This document shows, in pieces, positions 53,959 to 61,493 of a stretch of DNA of 64,000 bases. Within the stretch, counting starts at the first letter, position 1; every line of letters begins with the position of its first letter. Both the position numbers and the translations under genes were made by a program. The notes beneath the pieces are model-generated. The model ran no database searches, was not told where the DNA came from, and worked only from the letters and a program-made list of their open reading frames with translations. Origin of the DNA: Mangrovibacillus cuniculi (GTDB lineage Bacteria; Bacillota; Bacilli; Bacillales; R1DC41); assembly GCF_015482585.1 (NCBI RefSeq), contig NZ_CP049742.1, positions 2,263,001 through 2,327,000 of the forward strand. The letters run 5' to 3'.

Positions 53959-55248
53959 TTATTTTAAAGAACCTTCTATTCTAACCAACTCCGACAACAC
54001 CAATATCCCTCTCACACAATCCCCTAAATCCGTCCACTCTTCCGGAGAATGCGATTTTCCATTTTTACTTGGCACAAATATCATTGCACCACGTGTGTAT
54101 TTCCCTAAGTTCATCATGTCATGCCCAGCACCACTTGGGAGTGTGATGCTTTTCAACTCATTAGACTTGGAGATTTCATGGATAGCATCTTGCAAGTCTT
54201 GCGGAACAGGTACTGGGTCTACTTTAATACCTGGTTTTATCTCTATCGTTAAACCTCTTTTTCTAGCAATTTTGTGTGCCGCTCCTACGATGTCCTCTAA
54301 CAAAGCGTCTCTCGTTTCTTTTTGGATATCACGAACATCCACATCTGCTGAAACCTTCCCTGCCACAACGTTAGTACCATTTGGAAACGCTTGGATTTTC
54401 CCAACGGTCGCTACTGCAGTATCACTATGCTTTGCTGGTAGACTCTCTACTTCCACGATCCATTCCGCACAAGCAACCATAGCATCTGTTCTTTCTGTCA
54501 TCGGCGTGTTTCCAGCATGATCCGTCTGCCCTAAGAAGGTGACATTCACCCAAGAAGGACCTGCTATTCCACTCACCACACCAATTGGAGCACCTGCACG
54601 TTCTAGTTTTTTCCCCTGTTCAATGTGCAGTTCTAAAAAACTATGAATTTGCTTAGGATCCCAAGCTGAATCACCAACTTTGGCTGGATTATATCCAAAT
54701 TGTTCTAAAGCGGAATACATATCTAACCCACTATCATCAACAAACTCTTTTAATCTATCTGATTTTACTTCTCCCATAATTGCCTGGCTACCGAAAAGTC
54801 CATGACCAAATCTTGACCCCTCTTCATCTAAAAATACAACTAAAACAATAGAGCGTTCTGGTTGAAAACCTAATCGTTGTAATCGTTTAATTGCTAATAA
54901 ACTACTCAAACACCCTAGCGCCCCATCGAATGCTCCTCCATTTGGAACCGTATCTAAATGGCTACCAGTCATAACAACAGGTAATGCAGGATCCGTCCCT
55001 TCCCATTTAGCAAATACATTACCGACATGATCCTCCCAAACTAATAGACCAAGATCTTTTGCCCAACTGATAAACTGTCTTACTGCTCCTCGTTCCTCTG
55101 GTGTCAAAGGTGCTCTAGTAAAGCCACCTTCAGAAGTTCTTCCGAAAGCATTCAGTGCTGCAAGTTTTTCTGCCACTTCTTGCGCATTAATTCCCTCATA
55201 CTGTTCTATTTCTTCTACTTTCTCTACTAATCTACTGTACGTAAACAT
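53959..55248 (-). CDS. M20-type hydantoinase/carbamoylase (amidohydrolase)
   Basis: 429 residues. ATG 55248 is preferred over the GTG at 55260. Zinc amidohydrolase of the carbamoylase/allantoate amidohydrolase group: LNAFGRTSEGGFTR, metal ligands in TGSHLDTVPNGGAFDGALG, LDEEGSRFG, LELHIEQG and SGAGHDM. It removes a carbamoyl or similar group from an amino acid or ureide. It lies downstream of the AbgT transporter gene, with a terminator between the two, and near an M20 amidohydrolase and a PucR-type regulator, which suggests uptake and breakdown of N-substituted amino acids. The exact substrate is unknown. Confidence 0.9.
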   Translation of the reverse strand: MFTYSRLVEKVEEIEQYEGINAQEVAEKLAALNAFGRTSEGGFTRAPLTPEERGAVRQFISWAKDLGLLVWEDHVGNVFAKWEGTDPALPVVMTGSHLDTVPNGGAFDGALGCLSSLLAIKRLQRLGFQPERSIVLVVFLDEEGSRFGHGLFGSQAIMGEVKSDRLKEFVDDSGLDMYSALEQFGYNPAKVGDSAWDPKQIHSFLELHIEQGKKLERAGAPIGVVSGIAGPSWVNVTFLGQTDHAGNTPMTERTDAMVACAEWIVEVESLPAKHSDTAVATVGKIQAFPNGTNVVAGKVSADVDVRDIQKETRDALLEDIVGAAHKIARKRGLTIEIKPGIKVDPVPVPQDLQDAIHEISKSNELKSITLPSGAGHDMMNLGKYTRGAMIFVPSKNGKSHSPEEWTDLGDCVRGILVLSELVRIEGSLK

Positions 55249-55272
55249 GTGTAGTAACACCCTTTCTGAAAA

Positions 55273-55297
55273 GAACCCTAGATTTCTCTAGGGTTCG
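55273..55297 (-). terminator. Terminator between transporter and carbamoylase genes
   Basis: GAACCCTAGA and TCTAGGGTTC arms with a four-base loop and TTCTTTT on the minus strand; it probably limits read-through. Confidence 0.78.
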
Positions 55298-55330
55298 ACT
55301 TTTTCTATAATCATTTCTCAAACTCCGACA

Positions 55331-56869
55331 TTATTCCCCAAGAAATATTCCCTCTCCAGGACCCAAAGGTAGTCCTAAAACAAACCAAATTCCAAAGAAT
55401 AGTAACCAACCTATGGCGAAAAAGATAGAATACGGCAGCATGACAGCAATCAATGAACCTAATCCCATGTTTTTGTCGTATTTTTTTGCCATCGCAAGTA
55501 AAATGGCGAAATACGCGAACATTGGCGTAATAGGGTTTGTGATAGAATCCCCAATTCGATAGATTAATTGCGTCACCGCTGGGCTGTAATCTAGATAATA
55601 GAACATCGGTACGAATACCGGCCCTACTAGAGCCCATTTCGCTGAAGAGCTTGCAATAAATAAATTGAGTGTTGCACAGATAAAGATAAAACCTAGCAAC
55701 AACGGTAAACCAGTTAGGTTCATACTTTTCAGTAGATCTGCACCACTGATGGCCATTACTACTCCCATGTTACTCCAGTTAAAATAAGCAATAAATTGCG
55801 CTGCGAAGAACGCTAAGATGATGTACATCCCCATTCCACTCATTGCAGTAGACATTAAATTTGCCATATCTTTATCGGACTTCAGTTCTTTTGTCTTAAT
55901 TCCGTATGCTAATGCAGGGAATAAAAACATCCCCATAATAAATGGAACCAGTGAGCTCATAAATGGAGATACAATGACCCCTCCATCCTCTGCTCGTAAT
56001 GCACCATTTTCCGGCACAATTGTCAGTGCAATTAAGGCAAAGTAGACTACAGTTACTAGTCCTGCCCACTTCAGACCACTATTCTCTTTCTCCGATAGCT
56101 TTTCCATTTTAATTTGAGGCCCTGTATAGGTTGGTAAGCGCGGTTCCACAACTTTATCTGTCACCCACACTGCAAGAGGTACAATAAATAGACAGGATGC
56201 CGCCATGAAATACCAGTTCATCGCAGGATTTGCTACGTAACCAGGCATTGCGATTTCCGCAGAACTTTGTGTGATCCCCGCCAGCAGGGCATCGAGCATA
56301 TTCACCGTGATGTTCGCACTAAACCCACCTGCTACTGAAGCATATGCCGCAACCATTCCAGCTACCGGATGACGACCAACACTTGCAAAAATTAATGCGG
56401 CAAGTGGTGGTAAGACGATAAATCCTGCATCCCCAGCCATGTTTGCTAGTATTCCAGCTACCACAATCGAGACTGTGATTAGTCTTTTTGATGTAGATAA
56501 CACAATTTTCTTCAATAATGCAGAAATTAGCCCAACACCTTCAGCCAATCCAACACCAATCATGGTTACTAACACTAGACCTAGTGGTGGGAACTGAGCA
56601 AAGTTGCTAACCATTTTGGTTAAAATATCTTGTAATCCCGCTTTCGTTAATAGACTAGTAACAACCACTTCTTCTCCTGTACCTGGATTTGTTGCACTCC
56701 ATCCAAGTTTTGCTCCAATAAAAGATAATACTAAAGTTGCTACCGCAAAGATGATGAATAGAGTTACTGGATCAGGTAATTTGTTCCCGTATTTCTCAAC
56801 TATATCGAGACCCCTCTGAAATAATCCACGTTTTGATTCTTCTTGAACTGTTACTGTGTTTGGCTCCAT
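55331..56869 (-). CDS. abgT: AbgT family transporter
   Basis: 512 residues from ATG 56869, preceded by GAGGTGATGAA; the frame upstream is not initiated. About a dozen membrane spans with family blocks: KLPDPVTLFIIFA at the start, VLVTMIGVGLAEGVGLISAL, NMAGDAGFIVLPPLAALIF, the AGGFSANITVNMLDALLAGI loop, and ASSSAKWALVGPVFVPMF near the end. AbgT proteins import p-aminobenzoyl-glutamate and related compounds; some relatives export sulfonamides. The adjacent amidohydrolases support uptake of amide-linked substrates. Confidence 0.93.
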   Translation of the reverse strand: MEPNTVTVQEESKRGLFQRGLDIVEKYGNKLPDPVTLFIIFAVATLVLSFIGAKLGWSATNPGTGEEVVVTSLLTKAGLQDILTKMVSNFAQFPPLGLVLVTMIGVGLAEGVGLISALLKKIVLSTSKRLITVSIVVAGILANMAGDAGFIVLPPLAALIFASVGRHPVAGMVAAYASVAGGFSANITVNMLDALLAGITQSSAEIAMPGYVANPAMNWYFMAASCLFIVPLAVWVTDKVVEPRLPTYTGPQIKMEKLSEKENSGLKWAGLVTVVYFALIALTIVPENGALRAEDGGVIVSPFMSSLVPFIMGMFLFPALAYGIKTKELKSDKDMANLMSTAMSGMGMYIILAFFAAQFIAYFNWSNMGVVMAISGADLLKSMNLTGLPLLLGFIFICATLNLFIASSSAKWALVGPVFVPMFYYLDYSPAVTQLIYRIGDSITNPITPMFAYFAILLAMAKKYDKNMGLGSLIAVMLPYSIFFAIGWLLFFGIWFVLGLPLGPGEGIFLGE

Positions 56870-56967
56870 TTCATCACCTCTTTCAATATTCTGAAAATTA
56901 TATTTTTTATAGATTAACAGGTAATGAGAGTTCAAGCTATAGCACTTTCTACAAATATAAATAATAT

Positions 56968-56989
56968 TTTTTGTGTATTTACACAAAAA
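56968..56989. promoter_or_regulatory. 22-base perfect palindrome between the divergent abgT and M20 genes
   Basis: Ten-base arms TTTTTGTGTA and TACACAAAAA are separated by TT. A further half site TACACAAATT lies at 57016-57025. It is the likely operator for the PucR-type regulator encoded downstream. Confidence 0.65.
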
Positions 56990-57114
56990 TACGCTTCCAA
57001 CTTTATTTGGGTACATACACAAATTTCATCAAGAAAGTTTGATCATTCCTCTATAGTTTTTTATTTTCAGATAACTTATACTCTTTTCAATCTATTAAAA
57101 GGAGTCGAACACTC

Positions 57115-58314
57115 ATGAAAGAACTGTTTGTAGAAGTTGATCGTTATTATGAAGAAATGGTATCTCTTCGCCGTTACCTTCACGAAAGACCAGAATTATC
57201 ATACGAGGAAGTACATACCCCAGCATTCATTGCAACGTACTTACAAGAGTTAGGCATTGACGTAAGAACTGGGGTTGGTGGACGTGGAGTAGTTGGTACG
57301 ATTCGTGGTGGGAAACCTGGGAAAACAGTCGCTTTACGAGCAGACTTTGATGCCCTTGCCCTCCAAGATGAGAAAGATGTTCCTTATCGCTCGAAAGTAG
57401 ATGGTGCAATGCACGCATGCGGACACGATGGTCACACAGCGACACTTCTTGTAGTAGCAAAAATTCTGGCTGAAAAGAGAGAGACATTAAGCGGAAACGT
57501 TGTACTTATACATCAGTTCGGGGAAGAGTTAGCACCAGGTGGAGCAAAACCGATGATAGAAGATGGTTGTTTAGATGGTGTGGATGTTGTTTTTGGCGCA
57601 CACCTTTGGGCTTCTATGCCAACTGGTTTCGTTAGTGTTAGACCAGGACCGGTGATGGCTGCTGCTGATAAATTCACCATCAAAGTACATGGGCGTGGCG
57701 GCCACGGTGCTTCCCCTCACGAAACAGTTGATAGCATCATGCTTGGAACTTCTTATATTCAACAGGTGCAGCAAGTCGTGAGCAGACGCATCAACCCGTT
57801 GCAACCAGCTGTGGTAACGGTAGCAGCTTTCCACGCAGGTGGTGCCTTTAATGTCATCGCAGATAGCGCAGAAATTCTAGGTACTGTTCGAACGTTTGAT
57901 AAAGCGACACAAGAACATATTATTGTGGAGATGGAACGATTATTAAGTGGCCTATGTGACGGGTATGGTGCAACATATAAGTTTGAATATGAAAAAGGAT
58001 ATCCCGCAGTGGTAAACCATATAACGGAAACAATGCACTTAGAGGAGCAGGCAGTCGAAATCATTGGGAGAAAGAATGTTGTACACCAGGAGCCGATTAT
58101 GGGCGGAGAAGACTTTGCTTATTACACCGAAAAAGTACCTGGAAGTTTCTTTTTCGTCGGAGCAGGCAATCCAGCGAAAGGTGCAAGTTATCCTCATCAC
58201 CACCCAAAATTTGATTTTGATGAGGAAGCGATGCGCGTGGCAGCGAAAGTATTCCTTTCCACCACCGTATCATATTTGGAAAATGCCTGTAAAAGTGAAA
58301 CAACCGTAGTATAA
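57115..58314 (+). CDS. M20 family amidohydrolase (hippurate/aminoacylase-like)
   Basis: 399 residues, ATG 57115 ten bases after AAGGAG. The M20D pattern is complete: RRYLHERPELSYEE at the start, ALRADFDALALQDE, MHACGHDGHTATLL, GEELAPGGAKPMIEDG, GRGGHGASPHETVDSI and, near the end, MGGEDFAYY. It hydrolyses an N-acyl amino acid such as hippurate, N-acetyl amino acid or p-aminobenzoyl-glutamate. Divergent from abgT and probably co-transcribed with the regulator 29 bases downstream. Confidence 0.94.
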   Translation: MKELFVEVDRYYEEMVSLRRYLHERPELSYEEVHTPAFIATYLQELGIDVRTGVGGRGVVGTIRGGKPGKTVALRADFDALALQDEKDVPYRSKVDGAMHACGHDGHTATLLVVAKILAEKRETLSGNVVLIHQFGEELAPGGAKPMIEDGCLDGVDVVFGAHLWASMPTGFVSVRPGPVMAAADKFTIKVHGRGGHGASPHETVDSIMLGTSYIQQVQQVVSRRINPLQPAVVTVAAFHAGGAFNVIADSAEILGTVRTFDKATQEHIIVEMERLLSGLCDGYGATYKFEYEKGYPAVVNHITETMHLEEQAVEIIGRKNVVHQEPIMGGEDFAYYTEKVPGSFFFVGAGNPAKGASYPHHHPKFDFDEEAMRVAAKVFLSTTVSYLENACKSETTVV

Positions 58315-58343
58315 TAGATAAAAATGCAAAGGACTTGATCGAG

Positions 58344-60152
58344 ATGAACGAGACGCTTAGTACCAGACAACTTCATTCGTTAATGTACGTGACGAACGTC
58401 GTAAACAGTTCGCTTGATATTGAGGAAATTTTAAATTCGATACTACACACCACACTGTCCGTTATTGATGCTGCGGACGGTGGTGTTCTTTTTATATATG
58501 ATAAAGAACAGAAGTGCTTAGTGGCAAAAGCAACTTCAGGGTTTGATACACTTATATTAAATCAAATTAGACTAGAGCCAGGAGAGTCTATGACAGGAGA
58601 AACATTCGTCAAAGAGACTTGCCAGTTGTTCACGAATGTCCATGAAAAGAAGAGCACTCTTTCGCCAGCCAATTTAAAGTTGATGGAAGACTCCATTCCC
58701 CACTACCCCTATTCTACTTTGTGTGCACCAATTTTCTTGAAAGAGCAATGCATCGGTGTTATTACCATTGACTCATTTCAAGAAGATAAGGAATTCTCAG
58801 ATGAGGATATCCCATTACTTCAAGCCATTTCAGACCAAGCTGCAATTGCGATAGAAAAAGGTAACTTTTATCAAGAAAAGTTGAGGAGTATTCAAGAATT
58901 TAAGCGTTTAAATGAAGAAATTTTGCGACAGAATGTTCTGTTGACCAAATCTGTACATCTTCACCGAGAATTAGCCGATTTAGTGTTACAAGGAAGATCC
59001 ATTCAAGATATTGTCGATTACTTACGAGATGCAATTGGTGTAAACTTTATCTTGTTAGACCGAAATGCAGACCTTCTGGCAAAGAGTTTTCTTCCCGAGA
59101 CAAGCGAAAAGGTGACGGAAGCAATTCGTTTAAGCTATTTAGAAGGTCGTAAAGAAAATACTGGACGACGCCAGGTGCTTTATATAAAAGAAGAAAATCA
59201 AACATACAGCGCACGTGTGTTACCCCTTGGCATTCAACTAGATTCGTACGGAGTGTTAATACCTTTTGGGACAAGCCCTCTGCACGAAGTAGAGGCTGCT
59301 GCGTTAGAACATGCCTGTACGGTGTTGTCGCTCGAAATGGTGAAAGAAGAAGTCATTACTGATGCTACGGTAAAACTGCGCGGTGCATTCTTGGAGGAAT
59401 TAATGCAGGGTAAAATGACGGATTCTTTGTATCAACAAGCTAGACAGCTTTCCTTAACAGAAAAGAGATGGTATCAAGTTGCTCATTTCTATTTAGTAGA
59501 GGTGAAAGAAGCCCCATTACTAGAAAGAAGGCGACTAATCCAAACGGTGTACCGGCGTTGTCAGGAAGATTTTCCAGGCTCTATTATTCAAGTACAACAC
59601 CATCATGTGACAGCCTTATTCCCTTGTGAAAAAGAAGGACATCAGGAGAAAGAAGGCGTAAGAATTCGACACTTTTTGGAACAGATGGTGCGCCTGGTAG
59701 AGGAACAATCCGCCGTTTTCCACGCTATTGCAGGGCTTGGAAGATGGAAAAAAGGGTTGTCCTCTGTCCAAACGTCTGGAAAAGAAGCAAATCAAGTCAT
59801 TCAATTTTTGAAGCAACACCCTGACTTGGAATCTATTATGCATTATTCAGAGCTAGGCATGTATCGATTATTAATGACGACACCTGAAGAGGATATCAAT
59901 AGTTTTATTGACGATCAAATTGGCCCTCTGCTTGATGGTGGAAAAAAACGAAGCGAACTTTTTCAAACGTTGGTCTGTTACCTAGACCATAATCGAAATG
60001 TGAAAGAAACGGCAGAGAATTTGCATATTCATCCTAATACGCTACATTACAGACTAGGAAACATCTATCAATTGTTAGGGGCAGAGCAACCCACCCCTGA
60101 CTACTGGTTAAACGTGCATCTAGCGATAAAATTGCGGGAGTTAAAAAGTTAA
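58344..60152 (+). CDS. PucR/CdaR-type transcriptional regulator with N-terminal GAF domain
   Basis: 602 residues. ATG 58344 follows AAAGGA at ten bases. The N-terminal GAF-type sensor covers about 10-180 (VNSSLDIEEILNSILHTTLS, CAPIFLKEQCIGVITIDSF, LLQAISDQAAIAIEKG), with a middle linker and CdaR-like region about 200-480, and the C-terminal PucR helix-turn-helix about 545-595 (YLDHNRNVKETAENLHIHPN, then TLHYRLGNI). Regulators of this type sense metabolites and control purine or amino acid catabolism. It follows the M20 gene by 29 bases. Its likely targets are the divergent abgT and M20 promoters, via the palindrome at 56968. Confidence 0.9.
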   Translation: MNETLSTRQLHSLMYVTNVVNSSLDIEEILNSILHTTLSVIDAADGGVLFIYDKEQKCLVAKATSGFDTLILNQIRLEPGESMTGETFVKETCQLFTNVHEKKSTLSPANLKLMEDSIPHYPYSTLCAPIFLKEQCIGVITIDSFQEDKEFSDEDIPLLQAISDQAAIAIEKGNFYQEKLRSIQEFKRLNEEILRQNVLLTKSVHLHRELADLVLQGRSIQDIVDYLRDAIGVNFILLDRNADLLAKSFLPETSEKVTEAIRLSYLEGRKENTGRRQVLYIKEENQTYSARVLPLGIQLDSYGVLIPFGTSPLHEVEAAALEHACTVLSLEMVKEEVITDATVKLRGAFLEELMQGKMTDSLYQQARQLSLTEKRWYQVAHFYLVEVKEAPLLERRRLIQTVYRRCQEDFPGSIIQVQHHHVTALFPCEKEGHQEKEGVRIRHFLEQMVRLVEEQSAVFHAIAGLGRWKKGLSSVQTSGKEANQVIQFLKQHPDLESIMHYSELGMYRLLMTTPEEDINSFIDDQIGPLLDGGKKRSELFQTLVCYLDHNRNVKETAENLHIHPNTLHYRLGNIYQLLGAEQPTPDYWLNVHLAIKLRELKS

Positions 60153-60167
60153 CGTTATATATGAGAA

Positions 60168-60200
60168 ATCTCGTTGTCGTAAAATTGGCAGCGAGTTTTT
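60168..60200 (+). terminator. Intrinsic terminator of the regulator gene
   Basis: CTCGTTG and CAGCGAG arms (one wobble), then six T. Confidence 0.82.
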
Positions 60201-60254
60201 TATATAGAAAAAGAGACCGAAGCAAAACCCACCAAGTTTCTCTTCCGCCTCTAT

Positions 60255-60359
60255 TTAAAACAGGATTCTGGCCCAACCAACCATGGACATCCAAAGTGGG
60301 ATACTGAGCGCAATTGCCCAGAGCAACCCACGAAAGAAGGAGGATTCTCTTTCTTCCAT
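60255..60359 (-). CDS. Small membrane peptide, 34 residues
   Basis: ATG 60359 lies eight bases after GGGAGG. The product has an acidic start (MEERESSFFR), one membrane helix (GLLWAIALSIPLWMSMVGW) and a short ARILF tail. Start site, hydrophobic pattern and clean stop make this a convincing small gene, missed by long-frame searches. Function unknown. Confidence 0.72.
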   Translation of the reverse strand: MEERESSFFRGLLWAIALSIPLWMSMVGWARILF

Positions 60360-60423
60360 CGATATGCCCTCCCTTACTATTTTGTAACAATATGGTCAGA
60401 AAACGGCCAAATTATTCATCATA

Positions 60424-60452
60424 ATAAAAAACTCCCGATTTCTCGAGAGTCC
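60424..60452 (-). terminator. Intrinsic terminator of the 271-residue protein gene
   Basis: On the minus strand ACTCTCGA, a GAAA loop and TCGGGAGT (one wobble), then six T. Confidence 0.87.
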
Positions 60453-61267
60453 TAATTAGACGCTGCGATTACAGATGATCTTGATGATTTCTCATTTAAT
60501 TCTTTGGATTCAAGTAATTTTATGTTTTCTAATGATTTTTGCACAACAGATACCCCAGTAAATGAAAAAGAATTTTTCTTTGTTACCTGACAATTCTCTT
60601 TGGTGTAAATCACCTGATCCAACACCACAAAACTTGTGTTATTCATATTATGGTCATCACCTCGGTCCATTCTTCCTAGCTTGTTTATACAATCCTCTAA
60701 TTTTGCTTGATACTCTTTTAATCCATCGATAATTCTTTCTACTTCTTTATTAATCAATGATAAATACTCCATTTTTTCATTAACTAGCAATGGAATTTTA
60801 TGTTGAAACTTCTCATTGTTTTTACTAATTAGTTCTTGTGTATTCCTTCCTTGTTTCAGAAGGTTTTCGTAATATCTTATAGATGAAGATAAGAGGTAAT
60901 ATTTCTTATAACACTCAGTTATTCTGACTTTAATAGGTTTAGGAAACTGACTATACATACTGATCTTATCCTTGAAGTTACTATCATTAACAGGTGTTAG
61001 TTCTTCGTTTATGGTAGTAGGACAAAAAAGAAACCGATTACATGAAACCGTTTGATAGTTATAGTATTTATTGTATAGGCTATAAAATTCATTAATTACC
61101 TTTCGATACTCTATAAAGTTATTTTTTTGTTCCCTTTTCGACATCCCAATACTATGGAAATATCCATACACCTCAGAGTCTAATGCATAATTTCTTATTA
61201 AAAGACTCATCCAAATAAAAATAATTAAAGCAGATAAAATCATGATTACAAGTAAGATTTCCAGCAA
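60452..61267 (-). CDS. Hypothetical protein with N-terminal membrane helix
   Basis: 271 residues; start TTG 61267, nine bases after AAGGGG. Membrane helix at about 2-24 (EILLVIMILSALIIFIWMSL), then a helical domain with long stretches of charged residues (KNNFIEYRKVINEFYSLYNK, VNEKMEYLSLINKEVERIID). Two cysteines (CNRF and CPTT) lie close together after the helix. Not recognised. It is AT-rich and monocistronic, between the small peptide and vpr. Confidence 0.75.
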   Translation of the reverse strand: MLEILLVIMILSALIIFIWMSLLIRNYALDSEVYGYFHSIGMSKREQKNNFIEYRKVINEFYSLYNKYYNYQTVSCNRFLFCPTTINEELTPVNDSNFKDKISMYSQFPKPIKVRITECYKKYYLLSSSIRYYENLLKQGRNTQELISKNNEKFQHKIPLLVNEKMEYLSLINKEVERIIDGLKEYQAKLEDCINKLGRMDRGDDHNMNNTSFVVLDQVIYTKENCQVTKKNSFSFTGVSVVQKSLENIKLLESKELNEKSSRSSVIAASN

Positions 61268-61493
61268 GACATTTAACCCCTTCTTATATAGTTTATCGAT
61301 TAACTAACCTATTCTAATTATAGTTAATTTTACCAAATTTGTTAATAGATACTGCTAAAATATTTTATTTAACAATTAAGTAAACCTTAATACCCATTTA
61401 CGAAAATAAGTAATTTTAACCAGGGAATTTCTGATAAATTACTAGAATATCATAATAGTCTGAATTTTAACAAAAAGGGGAGAGAATTTAATA

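Noticed and set aside
55311-55637. Additional minus-strand frame inside the abgT 3' end
   Set aside because: Overlaps the confident transporter frame and has neither motif nor start site.
60034-60390. 118-codon minus-strand frame across the regulator's 3' end
   Set aside because: It overlaps the regulator and its terminator; the 34-residue peptide in another frame of the same strand has the better start site and hydrophobic pattern.
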